Assembly: GCF_006517395.1 (NCBI RefSeq)
Contig: NZ_VDCY01000002.1
Location: forward strand, 62,001-126,000
Source: Terrilactibacillus laevilacticus
Lineage (GTDB): Bacteria > Bacillota > Bacilli > Bacillales > Sporolactobacillaceae
Length of the DNA stretch: 64,000 nt
Direction: 5' to 3'
The first letter of the stretch is position 1, and each line of letters opens with the position of its first letter. The position numbers and the translations under genes are program-made. Shown piece by piece: positions 26,107-35,469 of this stretch. The notes below the pieces were generated by a model. The model ran no database searches. It saw only the letters and a list, made by a program, of their open reading frames with translations, and was not told where the DNA came from.

Positions 26107-26865
26107 TTATTTAAAATACAAGCAATATTTGCATTGATTAATTTCAGTGATGTCCAGATGCATATCATAAATGTCTTTTAGCTTATCCGACGTCATGATT
26201 TCTTCTGTTGATCCTTGGGCGACAATCTCACCGTTCTTGAGACCGACCATGTAGTCTGCGTAACAAGAGGCAAAGTTGATGTCATGTAGCACAAGGATAA
26301 TCGTTTTGCCAAAGTCATCAACCAAACGTCTGAGAGTCTTCATCATTTGCACGGCGTTCTTCATGTCGAGATTATTAAGCGGCTCATCTAATAAAACATA
26401 ATCCGTATCTTGAGCGATGATCATGGCAATGTAGGCACGTTGCTGCTGCCCACCTGATAAGGCATCGAGATAATTTTTTCTGAGAGGCTCAAGTCCCATA
26501 TAAGCCAAAGCTTCGGTCACTTTTTCATGATCATCTTTTGTTAAAACACCTTGTGAGTATGGAAACCGGCCAAAGGAAACAAGATCTTCAACCGTTAATC
26601 GAGCCGTCATTTGATTGTTTTGCTTTAGGATGGCTAGTTTTTTGGATAAAGCTTTGCTTTTCCATTCGTTAATATCCATGTCATCGATGAGAACCTCTCC
26701 GCCCTCTTTTTTTAAGAGACGGCTGACGATGCCGAGCAACGTACTTTTTCCAGCCCCATTAGAACCAATAAAAGCTGTGATTTTTTTTTCAGGAACTTCA
26801 AGGTCGATGGCATTCAAAACGGTTTTGTTTTGATATTTTTTTGTGATTTGTTTTGTCTCGATCAT
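26107..26865 (-). CDS. yclP: Iron-siderophore ABC transporter ATPase YclP
   Basis: The 252-aa FecE-type ATPase has Walker A GSNGAGKST (about 35-43), LSGGQQQRAYIAMIIAQ, Walker B YVLLDEPLNNLD and the H-loop LVLHDINFA. Its length is the same as that of B. subtilis YclP. It overlaps the upstream permease by 4 nt, so it is coupled to it. The C-terminal NQCKYCLYF with two Cys is unusual for the class but of unknown meaning. Confidence 0.9.
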   Translation of the reverse strand: MIETKQITKKYQNKTVLNAIDLEVPEKKITAFIGSNGAGKSTLLGIVSRLLKKEGGEVLIDDMDINEWKSKALSKKLAILKQNNQMTARLTVEDLVSFGRFPYSQGVLTKDDHEKVTEALAYMGLEPLRKNYLDALSGGQQQRAYIAMIIAQDTDYVLLDEPLNNLDMKNAVQMMKTLRRLVDDFGKTIILVLHDINFASCYADYMVGLKNGEIVAQGSTEEIMTSDKLKDIYDMHLDITEINQCKYCLYFK

Positions 26866-27815
26866 CCTCGACTCTCCTTTATTAATAAGTAAATGAAGTA
26901 GGCGCCGCCAATAAAGTTGATAATGACGCTAAGTGTTGTGTTGAAAGTAAAGATCCTCTCCACCATCCATTGGCCAAAGACAAGAGCGATTATGCTCAGT
27001 AAAATGGCGCCTGGAATTAGCACTTTGTGGCGATATGTATCAAATAATTGATACGTCACGTTAACAACCAAAAGTCCTAGAAATGTGACTGGGCCGACAA
27101 GAGCTGTTGCGACAGAGACCATGATGGAAACAATGATGAGCAGGTGCCGGGCAAGCTTGAAATACGGAACACCTAGATTAATGGCCTGGTCTTTTCCTAG
27201 TCTTAGAACATCAAGGTATTTGAACCAATAAGCGAGATAAACAAGGGAAAGAATAAGGACAATACTAGCCATACCAAGCACCGGGCCGTTGACCGAATTG
27301 AAGCTCGCAAACATCTTTCCTTGTACAATTAAAAATTCATTTGGATCAATCAGCATTTGCATGAAAGACGATCCATTTTGAAATAATGTCCCAAAAACAA
27401 TACCTAATAATAGAAGGAAGTAAATGGAGACCCGTTCCCTCCGGAATAATAGGTGGTAAAGCATAAACGAAAAGGCAATCATTAAAACGAGCGTGGCGAT
27501 AAAATTAATATTTTTATTTGCCATAAGCGGATTATTCGATCCAATGAAAAAAACTAATAGCGTCTGGAATAACATGTAGAGCGAATCAAGCCCCATCACG
27601 CTAGGCGTTAGAATTCGATTTTGAGTTAAGGTCTGGAAGATCAACGTGGAAACCGCAATGGCTACGGCGGTCAGCCCGATAGCTGCGAGTTTGATCCCGC
27701 GTTCTTCTAAAGCAAAAGACCAGCTACCCCCAATTTTATAAAACATGAACAAAAGGCAAGATAAAAGAGCGAAGGCACCGAGTGCACTCATTTGGATCAT
27801 CGATTTACGCGGCAT
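26862..27815 (-). CDS. yclO: Iron-siderophore ABC permease YclO
   Basis: The 317-aa FecCD-family permease has about nine transmembrane segments. It has the ILTPSVMGLDSLYMLFQTLLVF segment and the coupling region LGKDQAINLGVPYFKLAR, with the conserved GPVTFLGLLVVN motif. It forms a heterodimer with YclN, whose gene overlaps by 11 nt. The order YclN-O-P-Q is that of B. subtilis. Confidence 0.9.
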   Translation of the reverse strand: MPRKSMIQMSALGAFALLSCLLFMFYKIGGSWSFALEERGIKLAAIGLTAVAIAVSTLIFQTLTQNRILTPSVMGLDSLYMLFQTLLVFFIGSNNPLMANKNINFIATLVLMIAFSFMLYHLLFRRERVSIYFLLLLGIVFGTLFQNGSSFMQMLIDPNEFLIVQGKMFASFNSVNGPVLGMASIVLILSLVYLAYWFKYLDVLRLGKDQAINLGVPYFKLARHLLIIVSIMVSVATALVGPVTFLGLLVVNVTYQLFDTYRHKVLIPGAILLSIIALVFGQWMVERIFTFNTTLSVIINFIGGAYFIYLLIKESRG

Positions 27816-28758
27816 ATTTTTCCCTCCTTAATAGCAGGATGATGAATATACCACTTCCGATGACACCAACCATTAAGCTAATCGATATTTCATATGGGAA
27901 AATGATGAGTCTTCCCAATATATCACAGGCTAAAACAAACGAGGCTCCAAATAATGCTGTGAGCGGTAAGGTTTGCCGTAGATTATCGCCGGAATATATC
28001 GATATGATATTTGGAACAATGAGCCCTAGAAATGGAATCGTGCCTACGGTCAATATGACTGAAGAAGTCATGAGAGCGACTAAGGTTAAACCAATCGCCA
28101 CAATCACTTTGTAATTAAGACCCAGATTAACGGCGAAACTTTCACCCATACCAACAACGGTAAAACGATTTGCATAGATGTAAGCAATGAGAAAGAGTGG
28201 AATCGTGATATACAGCATTTCATATCTTCCACGTAGAACGGCCGAGAAATCCCCCTGGAGCCAGGCATTGATGTTTTGAACAAGATTATTTTTATAGGCA
28301 AAAAAGGTTGTGATTGAGCTAATGATACTTCCAAACATCAAACCGACGAGTGGAATGAAAATGGTATCTTTAAATTTTATGCGATTAAGCAACTGAATAA
28401 AAATAAAAGTTCCCGCTACTGAAAAGACGAAAGCGACGAGCATTTTAGTGAGTGTTGTAGCTTGGGGGAAAACCATGATCGCAACTAAAACGCCTAGGCG
28501 AGCTGCATCCAACGTGCCGGCTGTTGTCGGAGAAACAAATCGATTACGCGTGAGCTGCTGCATGATCAGACCACAAATACTCATTCCAGCTCCCGCAATG
28601 ATAATACTCACCGTTCGCGGAAAACGAGAAATCATAAGAATATCCACTTGCTCTTTTGTTAGGTGAAGGGCGTCCGATAAAGGAACATTTTCTACTCCAA
28701 CAAAGACAGACATGATCGCTAATAAAATTGTCATAATGACTAAAATCCATTTTCTCAT
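27805..28758 (-). CDS. yclN: Iron-siderophore ABC permease YclN
   Basis: The 317-aa FecCD-family permease is the first gene of the operon. Visible are RFPRTVSIIIAGAGMSICGLIMQQLTRNRFVSPTTAGTLD, the classical FecCD N-terminal block, and MGESFAVNLGLNYK.IV near the coupling helix, then GTIPFLGLIVPNI. Two Fur boxes lie 30-80 bp upstream, so transcription should rise when iron is scarce. Confidence 0.9.
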   Translation of the reverse strand: MRKWILVIMTILLAIMSVFVGVENVPLSDALHLTKEQVDILMISRFPRTVSIIIAGAGMSICGLIMQQLTRNRFVSPTTAGTLDAARLGVLVAIMVFPQATTLTKMLVAFVFSVAGTFIFIQLLNRIKFKDTIFIPLVGLMFGSIISSITTFFAYKNNLVQNINAWLQGDFSAVLRGRYEMLYITIPLFLIAYIYANRFTVVGMGESFAVNLGLNYKVIVAIGLTLVALMTSSVILTVGTIPFLGLIVPNIISIYSGDNLRQTLPLTALFGASFVLACDILGRLIIFPYEISISLMVGVIGSGIFIILLLRREKYAA

Positions 28759-28787
28759 AGCTTAACCCCTAAGTTTTTAATGCTAAA

Positions 28788-28802
28788 TGATAACTGTTAT
28801 CA
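28788..28802. promoter_or_regulatory. Fur box, proximal to yclN
   Basis: TGATAACTGTTATCA matches the Fur consensus TGATAATNATTATCA at all but two positions and is itself a palindrome. It lies 30 bp before yclN, overlapping the probable promoter. Confidence 0.88.
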
Positions 28803-28823
28803 GTAATAAAAGTGTACCGTGAA

Positions 28824-28838
28824 TGAGAATCATTGTCA
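28824..28838. promoter_or_regulatory. Fur box, distal to yclN
   Basis: TGAGAATCATTGTCA is a second good Fur-type site, 36 bp from the first (centre to centre), so two Fur dimers could bind on nearby helical faces. Confidence 0.8.
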
Positions 28839-28983
28839 ACGAATTTTTTGAATTGATTGAACTAGGTAGATTGATAGACTTAAATGAGCCATTCGAGGAG
28901 AGTAAAAAGTAGCCTATGTCATGCGAAATTTGAACAGGTAGTATGGTTAACTTAAAGTCCAGCAGAGGATTTGTTTAAAAGAT

Positions 28984-29070
28984 AAAAAAAGAGACTACAC
29001 ATTTGTACTGAACCCCAAAAGTTAGATTTTAAATCTAACTTTTGGGATGCACATCATTCAAGTAGTCTCT
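28984..29070 (-). terminator. Terminator of the DCC gene with a 50-bp element in its loop
   Basis: AGAGACTAC (28990-28998) pairs with GTAGTCTCT (29062-29070); TTTTTTT follows on the minus strand. The usual small loop is replaced by a 63-base loop that itself contains the 50-bp palindrome at 29004-29053. The right arm touches the gene's stop codon. Confidence 0.8.
29004..29053. repeat. 50-bp palindromic element, second copy, inside a terminator loop
   Basis: CCCCAAAAGTTAGATTT pairs with AAATCTAACTTTTGGG with almost no loop. Outer ends read TGTACTGAACCCC (left) and TGTGCATCCC (right, read inward). Same length and design as 658-707 but inverted. Confidence 0.6.
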
Positions 29071-29453
29071 TATACACCATGCAATGAATCATATCGGCCA
29101 AACCAATGATAACGGTGAGTGGATACCCACATATAAAGTGGCGTGAAAATTTTTTTCATAAGAGGAAGATACAGGATTAAGCTTAATGGGCTCGTTAGTG
29201 GGAGTGCCATAAGAATTCTTCTGATCGTTTCAAAACCAGCATGTATCTTGCCATCTGATGTAACCATATGAATCTGGTCGTACAGATCACGGCCCTCATC
29301 TTTCAAAAATTTGTATGGTGTATCTTCAATCCGTTGCACTGGAATCCACTCGATCCGATTCCGCCAATCTAACCATTTAACGACCTTTTTCGTATTCGCG
29401 CATAACGGACACTGAGCATCAAAGAAAACAACATGCTGTTTCAATGAAATCAC
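29070..29453 (-). CDS. DCC family thiol-disulfide oxidoreductase-like protein (DUF393)
   Basis: The 127-aa protein begins VVFFDAQCPLCANTKKVVKWLDWRNRIEWIPVQ, with the D-x-x-C-P-x-C motif (C15, C18) that names the DCC family and a predicted thioredoxin-like start. Later come ADGKIHAGFE-like TSDGKIHAGFETIRRIL and a hydrophobic stretch SPLSLILYLPLMKKIFTPLYMWVS, both typical. Redox activity is predicted, not proven. It stands alone, next to the Fur-regulated operon. Confidence 0.85.
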   Translation of the reverse strand: MISLKQHVVFFDAQCPLCANTKKVVKWLDWRNRIEWIPVQRIEDTPYKFLKDEGRDLYDQIHMVTSDGKIHAGFETIRRILMALPLTSPLSLILYLPLMKKIFTPLYMWVSTHRYHWFGRYDSLHGV

Positions 29454-29730
29454 CTTTCTTTATTGTAGCCTATACACTATCTTCCCCTCAGACATTTGAA
29501 ATAAACACAACTCAAGACATTACCTAATGAAAAGAGCGACGATGAAAACAAATCAATTTTTTCTTATTTGTATAATTTAACTGGGGATTGCATTACCTAA
29601 GATCAGGATTTTTCACAGTTTCACTCTGGAGTTGGGCAACTTCCGTCCCAGGGTTGCACGACCACACTTTGGAATTGCAACAGTTTACTCAAAATACGGG
29701 ATGGTTAAGAAGTCTTTAATTTAATATTCA
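29454..29730. other. Gap with a decayed trace of the 20-21 bp repeat family
   Basis: At about 29625-29695 three degenerate units can be made out (GAGTTGGGCAACTTCC, GGTTGCACGACCAC, AATTGCAACAGTTT), spaced about 22 bp. They look like an eroded array. The rest holds nothing recognisable apart from the DCC gene promoter region. Confidence 0.4.
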
Positions 29731-29766
29731 AAAAAGGAATGCTTTAAATAAGCACATTCCTTTTTA
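29731..29766. terminator. Bidirectional terminator after the amidohydrolase gene
   Basis: AAAGGAATGCT (29733-29743) pairs with AGCACATTCCTTT (29751-29763), with one bulge. T-runs flank it on both strands. Confidence 0.8.
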
Positions 29767-29838
29767 TTTGCTAATATTTTGCTTCTTATATTGTACTTGT
29801 AATTAAATATATTTTACTCTTTTCTTCATTTACATGTA

Positions 29839-31182
29839 TTAAATCCCAGCTTTTTCAGCAATAGGTTTTAAAGCTTGTTTACTTTCAAACATGATTTTTT
29901 CTTCATCTAATGTTAATACTTGACGATTTTTCATTACAATTTTTCCATCAATTATGGAGTCCTCTACGTCTTTGGATGTTGCACATTCTATTATTGTACT
30001 AATTAATTTATGAGTTGGACTGAGATGTGGTTGATCAATATTCAATAAAATCAAGTCTGCTTTTTTTCCTATTTCAATTGTCCCTATTTGGTCCTTTAAC
30101 ATTAAAGCTGATGCTCCTCCGACGGTAGCCATTTTTAATAATTCTTTGGCTGGGATGACTAATGGGTCAAATATTGGTAATCCCCAAAAAACATTTAACC
30201 CAGAACGGAAAACTCTCATCTCATCGAATAAGCTTAAACTAGATCCAGCTGCACCATCTGTCCCCATTCCAATAGGCATATTATGTTGCATAAGTCTTGG
30301 CGTTTTTGGGAATCCATGACTTCCAAAATTACTTCTTGGGTTATGAACAATATTGACCTTCCTATCTTTCATTAAATCAATTTCTGATTCTGTTAAAACC
30401 ACACTATGTGCAGCTAACAAATTAGGTCCCAATGCTCCATATTGATCGAATACTTCCGCAGGTCTTTTTTGATAGTTTTGTAAACAATAACTCACCTCAT
30501 CACGATGTTCTGATAAGTGTATGTGTAGTCCTGTTTTATATTCTTTTGCTTTCCTAGCCATGAGTTCGATAAGGGCAGGCGTACTTGTCATAACTTGACG
30601 TAAAGCAAACCAAATTTGAATCCTTCCATTTCCAGCTCCATGAAACTCTTTATATAAATTTTCTATTTTCTCAGCAGCCTCTAATGGACTACTTTTCATT
30701 GAATCAGGTATGAATGGACCTTGATCCATTGTCGAACAGGTTATTGCTCCCCTAAGCCCAGATTGAACAACGACTTCTGCCACCTTGTGCATATGGACAC
30801 CACCTGATTCAGCGAAGGCTGTTGTACCGGACTTTATCATTTCCAAACAACACAATTGAGCGCTATTAAATGCATCTGTTTCATTGAGACTGCTCTCAAA
30901 TGGTACAAGGATTCTTGACCAAATCATGGGGTATTCATCAGCAATTCTTCCTCTCAAGAATTGTTGAGAAATATGAGTATGAGCATCGACGAGTCCAGGC
31001 ATTAAAAGTTTGCCTTTTCCGTCTAATGTGTCTTTAGAATAATAAGTTTGTTCAATTATTTCAGGTGTATCTATTGCAAGGATAATGTCCTCATTAATTA
31101 CGACTGACTGATTTTCTTTAATTTCAAAATCAGATGTTATCAGACTACAATTTTTTATTATTAAATCAACTAAGTTTTTCAT
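29839..31182 (-). CDS. Amidohydrolase, TRZ/ATZ/guanine-deaminase-like
   Basis: The 447-aa metal-dependent hydrolase has GLVDAHTHISQQFLRG (metal His68 and His70), LHIHLSEHRDEV (third His), NLLAAHSVVLTESEIDL (fourth His) and MGTDGAAGSS (metal Asp). The composite beta-sandwich closes with GKKADLILLN. This order fits the deaminase branch (S-adenosylhomocysteine, guanine, atrazine-type). It is the last gene of a cluster with a nucleoside hydrolase and an MFS permease, so deamination of a released base is the simplest inference. The partial amidohydrolase at the left edge is a distant relative. Confidence 0.85.
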   Translation of the reverse strand: MKNLVDLIIKNCSLITSDFEIKENQSVVINEDIILAIDTPEIIEQTYYSKDTLDGKGKLLMPGLVDAHTHISQQFLRGRIADEYPMIWSRILVPFESSLNETDAFNSAQLCCLEMIKSGTTAFAESGGVHMHKVAEVVVQSGLRGAITCSTMDQGPFIPDSMKSSPLEAAEKIENLYKEFHGAGNGRIQIWFALRQVMTSTPALIELMARKAKEYKTGLHIHLSEHRDEVSYCLQNYQKRPAEVFDQYGALGPNLLAAHSVVLTESEIDLMKDRKVNIVHNPRSNFGSHGFPKTPRLMQHNMPIGMGTDGAAGSSLSLFDEMRVFRSGLNVFWGLPIFDPLVIPAKELLKMATVGGASALMLKDQIGTIEIGKKADLILLNIDQPHLSPTHKLISTIIECATSKDVEDSIIDGKIVMKNRQVLTLDEEKIMFESKQALKPIAEKAGI

Positions 31183-31302
31183 GATTATTTCACCTTTCTT
31201 GTATGAAGTTATTAATCGACATAGAATACTCCATAAGTATATTTGAGTATCTCTAAAATTTTGAATTTAAGTTCTTTTATTATAGATTTTGTTCTTGTTT
31301 AC

Positions 31303-32235
31303 TTAAAAAATCTGAAGTAAGTGTTTAAAAAAATGTTTCATAAATTTATCTGCATCAACATCTATACATACATTTGTATTTGGTTGGAAATTATTTACTC
31401 TATCCAAATCTTCGGTCGTTCTCCCTAATGCATCGTCTTCTAAATCAACTTTAATATGCAAAGGTATTGTTTTAACGAGTTCGGGATTTACTGCAACACC
31501 AACTGCTAAAGGATCATGAAGGGCACATCCTTTTAAATAAGGATGAAGTTCTTTGTATGAATTCAAATAAAAGCGTGTAAATTCCGTAAAAAAAGCACTT
31601 AACTTAGTTCCTTTTTTTCGCCAATGTTCTACATTTTCATTTGTTAATAACGTTTTTCTAGTTACATCTAATCCAACTAAAGTAATAGGCAGGTTAGACT
31701 GAAAGACAATATTGGCTGCTTCTGGATCGATCATGATATTAGCTTCAGCAAATTTTGTAACATTACCCGGTGTTATGAATGCACCACCCATAATAACGAC
31801 TTTCCCTATCATATTCACTATTTCGGGATCCTTGACAATAGCTTTGGCTAGATTTGTTAATGGAGCAGTTGCAATAATCGTTAAATCTTTCTTGTACTTA
31901 TATATTTGCTCGATTATAAAATCAATAGCTTGTTTGGATGATATAGACGTATCACTATCTACTGAACCTAGGGTTTCTCCCAATCCATCAGAACCATGAA
32001 TCTTTCCGCTATATTCCCTTGTACGAACTAGTGGCTTCTCAGATCCCTTATAAACAGGAATATTTGTATTTAAATACTCTAGGATCTTACTTGTGTTTCG
32101 ATATGAATAGGCTACAGGAGCCATTCCATAAGTGGTTGTTACCCCTAATAATTCAACATTAGGTAATGACGTTGCGTATGCAATAGCTAAAGCATCGTCT
32201 ATACCTGTATCAACGTCCATGATTATTTTTTGCAT
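31303..32235 (-). CDS. Inosine-uridine preferring nucleoside hydrolase
   Basis: The start is set at the second ATG (MQKIIMDVDTG), because GAGGGG lies 9 nt before it and abuts the first ATG; this gives 310 aa. MDVDTGIDDALA carries the Asp cluster (D7, D9, D13, D14) that binds Ca2+ and activates water. VVIMGGAFITPGN and the late HDPLAVGVA (His-Asp) are further IUNH signatures. The enzyme splits N-ribosides into base and ribose. Its neighbours, an MFS permease upstream and an amidohydrolase downstream, suggest import, cleavage, then base deamination. Confidence 0.92.
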   Translation of the reverse strand: MQKIIMDVDTGIDDALAIAYATSLPNVELLGVTTTYGMAPVAYSYRNTSKILEYLNTNIPVYKGSEKPLVRTREYSGKIHGSDGLGETLGSVDSDTSISSKQAIDFIIEQIYKYKKDLTIIATAPLTNLAKAIVKDPEIVNMIGKVVIMGGAFITPGNVTKFAEANIMIDPEAANIVFQSNLPITLVGLDVTRKTLLTNENVEHWRKKGTKLSAFFTEFTRFYLNSYKELHPYLKGCALHDPLAVGVAVNPELVKTIPLHIKVDLEDDALGRTTEDLDRVNNFQPNTNVCIDVDADKFMKHFFKHLLQIF

Positions 32236-32294
32236 AGGTTCCATCCCCTCAAAAAAACAGCAAGATCACTTTTACTGTATGAATTTCTATATTA

Positions 32295-33698
32295 TTAAGC
32301 TATGGTTTCCTCCGCTTCATTCACTTGATTAAAATTCTTTTTGAATACAATTACAAATATCCAAGTAGCCAACGCAATCATTATCATAAGGATTAATGAA
32401 ATATTGCTAAATGGCGCAGATTTCAAGTTTGAAGAAAAATCGACTACTTTTTTCATCATAAAGGGTTGACCATAAAGCATAGCGACAAATGCACCACCCA
32501 AGGAAAATGATATTGTTGTAATTAGTTTTTCAATTCCAATACCTGCGCCATGTTGATGACGAGGTAATAATTGAGTAAAGTTTGATAGGTATCCAGAGAA
32601 GAATAAAGCATAGCCAATATTAAAAAGACCCATTCCAAGAAAAGCGAAAACAACTGAATAGCCAACAAAAAACGCAATACATGCTAAACCAACAAGAATA
32701 AATGATCCTCCTAATAAAGTGATATTACGGTATCCAATTGATTTAATTATACGGCCAGAATACATCCCCGTAACAAAAGCTGCAATATTCGTTATTGTAT
32801 AAAAAACACCTATTAAACTAACCGACATATTGTACGTTTCATTGACGATAAAAGGAAATATAAAGAAGAATCCCATTTGTGTGGCATAGAACAATGTGCC
32901 GACAAATAAAGACCTCTTTATGCCCTTTATTGTAAATAATTCAGGTTTTAAAAAAGCATTTTTGCTCTTTTTTATATAGAAAAAGAAAATAACTGCACCG
33001 ATAAGAGCGGCTAATAGTAAAAGTGGATATTTCATGTGATATGTCATAAACAGGACGAGAGATGTAGTGATTACTGTCATTAATATCATTCCAAAAATAT
33101 CAAATGATCCTCGTCTTGATATATCTTTAGGAAGGTTCTTAAGTAATATAGGCATGCCTAAAATAGTAATGACAGGAATAAGAAATACATAGCTCCAATG
33201 AAAGTATTCTGCGATAAACCCACCAAATAAATGCCCCGCTGCTCCTGCAAGTTGATAGATTGCGGTGTTATATCCGAAATATTTGGCTGCAGTTAATTTA
33301 TCAAAATATTTGATCGCGATAATGACTTGTAAAGCAATTGGCGCAGCGACTGTGATAGAAAATAACGTCCGCGAAATGAGCAGTGTAGTAAAACTGTCAG
33401 AGAATACACCTAATAGTGAAACAATCGGAAAGGCAAATCCTGTCCACAGTAAAACCTTTCTGATACTGATAGTATCGGACATGGCTGTAAATATAATTGT
33501 TGCAATTCCAAAAAATAATTTTCCCAACGTAACAATTAAACTAACCGTAGAAGGTGTGACCCCAAATTCGTCAGAAAGGGAAGGTGAGATAAGATTGAAA
33601 ACATTGTCATTAAAGACATAAAAAAACTCAAACAAAAGTATCCATGGCATACACTTTGCTACCTTACGCTGAACATCAATTTGTTCAATTTTGTTCAT
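32295..33698 (-). CDS. Major facilitator superfamily transporter
   Basis: The ATG at 33698 is preferred over an upstream in-frame GTG; neither has a strong ribosome site. The 467-aa product has 12-14 hydrophobic segments. The N-terminal half resembles drug/H+ antiporter and sugar-type MFS carriers (FYVFNDNVFNLISPSLSDEFGVTPSTVSLIVTLG), and SDTISIRKVLLWTG is the motif-A-like loop between helices 2 and 3. It precedes the nucleoside hydrolase by 59 bp on the same strand, so a nucleoside or nucleoside-like substrate is likely. Direction of transport is inferred from context only. Confidence 0.85.
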   Translation of the reverse strand: MNKIEQIDVQRKVAKCMPWILLFEFFYVFNDNVFNLISPSLSDEFGVTPSTVSLIVTLGKLFFGIATIIFTAMSDTISIRKVLLWTGFAFPIVSLLGVFSDSFTTLLISRTLFSITVAAPIALQVIIAIKYFDKLTAAKYFGYNTAIYQLAGAAGHLFGGFIAEYFHWSYVFLIPVITILGMPILLKNLPKDISRRGSFDIFGMILMTVITTSLVLFMTYHMKYPLLLLAALIGAVIFFFYIKKSKNAFLKPELFTIKGIKRSLFVGTLFYATQMGFFFIFPFIVNETYNMSVSLIGVFYTITNIAAFVTGMYSGRIIKSIGYRNITLLGGSFILVGLACIAFFVGYSVVFAFLGMGLFNIGYALFFSGYLSNFTQLLPRHQHGAGIGIEKLITTISFSLGGAFVAMLYGQPFMMKKVVDFSSNLKSAPFSNISLILMIMIALATWIFVIVFKKNFNQVNEAEETIA

Positions 33699-33710
33699 TG
33701 AAATACCCAC

Positions 33711-34159
33711 TTTCTTAAAAGGATCTTTAAGCGATGTGATGAGCCTATCAAGTTACAACGTCATACGTAGATTTCAACATAGTGATGAAGTGATTGTTCA
33801 TTTGAAATTATTGTGGCATCCCCTCCTTAAATGGTATTAAGAAACAATCAAAAAATTTTTTGTAAAGATTGTTCTTATTTGAAGGACGACGTTCTTCTTA
33901 TTTGGTAAAAAAATTCTTCTAAGCATACATTTTTTAGTAAACATCTAGTATACTTGGAAGCAAAAATTTCCCATATTTTAGATTCAACATATAACACAAT
34001 ATTCGAATAATTCACGGCAATATTGAGGTTTATTTATTGATGATTAGTTTATCATTATTTTTAGCTCATGCAAATAATATTGTCAGAAAATATGACATAT
34101 TTTTATCATTAGCAGAGTAGCTTATTCAATTGTTATATGAAATAATTTCCCCCGAACCG
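33711..34159. other. AT-rich gap between the IclR gene and the MFS cluster
   Basis: This should hold the promoter and IclR operator of the nucleoside cluster. Only AT-rich runs are seen near 33890-34100; no clear palindrome could be assigned. Confidence 0.4.
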
Positions 34160-34192
34160 AAAAAAGCAGACTCATCTATTGATGAAGTCCGC
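34160..34192 (-). terminator. Terminator after the IclR gene
   Basis: GCAGACTCATC (34166-34176) pairs with GATGAAGTCCGC (34181-34192) with one mismatch and one bulge; six T follow on the minus strand. Confidence 0.75.
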
Positions 34193-34264
34193 TGAACAAC
34201 GTGCTGATCAAGGATTAGTAAAATGATTTTGGCAACATTTATAAGTTAACTATTAATCACTACA

Positions 34265-35035
34265 TCATCTTGCGCCTAATCTTTTTGAGATTCGATCTGC
34301 GGCTTTTTGACACTCCAATAACAATTGTTCTTTATTTTCTCTCATTCTAATTTCCAATCCTGAAATAGATAATCCAGCAACAACATTTCCTGTATAATCA
34401 TAAACCGGAACGGCTATTCCCATCCCACCTAAACTAAAATCATTGGATGAAATGCAATAGCCTTTTTCTTTTATTAATTGAAGTTGTTTTATAAGTTCAG
34501 ATGAATCACACACCGTGTATGGTGTAAATCTCTTTAATCCACGAGCCACAATTTTGTTTATTTTTTCCTCCGAGAGATATGCCATTAAAATTTTTGTAGT
34601 CGCCCCTGCGTGAAGGGGAACTCTTTTTCCCAATGGTGTTGTATACCTTACACTTTGTGAACTCTCGACTTTATCAATGCATATTCCGTCTAAGCCATCG
34701 ATTATCATTAACATTACAGTCTCTTTTGCAAATTCACAAAGATCTTCCATAAATGGTCTTGCAATTGTTCGCAAGTTCATTTGACCTGCAACAACCATTC
34801 CTAATTCAAAGAGTTTAATTCCCAAAAAGTATTTTTGACTAATAGGATTTTTTGTTACAAAACCTCGATTTTCTAAAGTAACTAAAGCTCTATGAACAAC
34901 ACTCTTATATAACCCTAAATAATCACTTAACTCTGTCACACCCCATTCGGTTTTTTCAGAATTAAAACATTCAAGAATTCTTAATATCCTATCTCCAGTT
35001 TCTAAAATAGCTGTTTTTTTTGAAGAGTTATCCAT
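34265..35035 (-). CDS. IclR family transcription regulator
   Basis: In this 256-aa protein an N-terminal winged helix (RILRILECFNSEKTEWGVTELSDYLGLYKSVVHRALVTLENRGFV, about 16-60) is followed by the IclR effector domain. The effector domain shows FELGMVV, GATTKILMAYL and the GMGIAVPVYDYTGNVVAGLSISG signature. It lies upstream of the MFS/nucleoside hydrolase/amidohydrolase genes on the same strand with its own terminator, so it is the likely local regulator. Ligand unknown. Confidence 0.9.
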   Translation of the reverse strand: MDNSSKKTAILETGDRILRILECFNSEKTEWGVTELSDYLGLYKSVVHRALVTLENRGFVTKNPISQKYFLGIKLFELGMVVAGQMNLRTIARPFMEDLCEFAKETVMLMIIDGLDGICIDKVESSQSVRYTTPLGKRVPLHAGATTKILMAYLSEEKINKIVARGLKRFTPYTVCDSSELIKQLQLIKEKGYCISSNDFSLGGMGIAVPVYDYTGNVVAGLSISGLEIRMRENKEQLLLECQKAADRISKRLGAR

Positions 35036-35174
35036 AAACTCAGACCTTTCGTTCCGAATATAAGAACATTATTGATAGATTTTCTATATCATATATTAAA
35101 TAGTCTTAATCGTAAACTGAAACGAAGAACAGAATGTTACAACATTGTTCAGATTAATAATAACTTCAAAAGTG

Positions 35175-35350
35175 ATGGAGGTACTTTAAAACGTAATTGA
35201 GGCACTTCAACGCTTAATTGAGGTACTTCGAACATAATTGAGGTGCTTCAACACTTAATTGAGGTACTTTAAATCGTAATTGAGGTGCTTCAACATTTAA
35301 TTGAGGTACTTTTTAACGTAATTGAGCCACTTCCAAACTTAATTGAAGCC
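35175..35350 (+). repeat. Array 5, about 9 units (TTGAGGTACTTC subtype)
   Basis: Units alternate AATTGAGGTACTT and AATTGAGGTGCTTCAACACTT-like forms at 20-21 bp spacing, upstream of the IclR gene and downstream of the first chemoreceptor. Confidence 0.85.
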
Positions 35351-35416
35351 GTACACTCAGGTACTGCACCAATCATTTCGGAAGAACTGAACTACTTCAA
35401 TCTATTTTTTTCAACG

Positions 35417-35444
35417 GAAAAAAGCCGAGATAATTACCTCGGCT
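35417..35444 (-). terminator. Terminator after the first chemoreceptor gene
   Basis: AGCCGAG (35423-35429) pairs with CTCGGCT (35438-35444), followed by T's on the minus strand. Confidence 0.85.
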
Positions 35445-35469
35445 AATTGTTCGCTCATTTTTTATAGAA

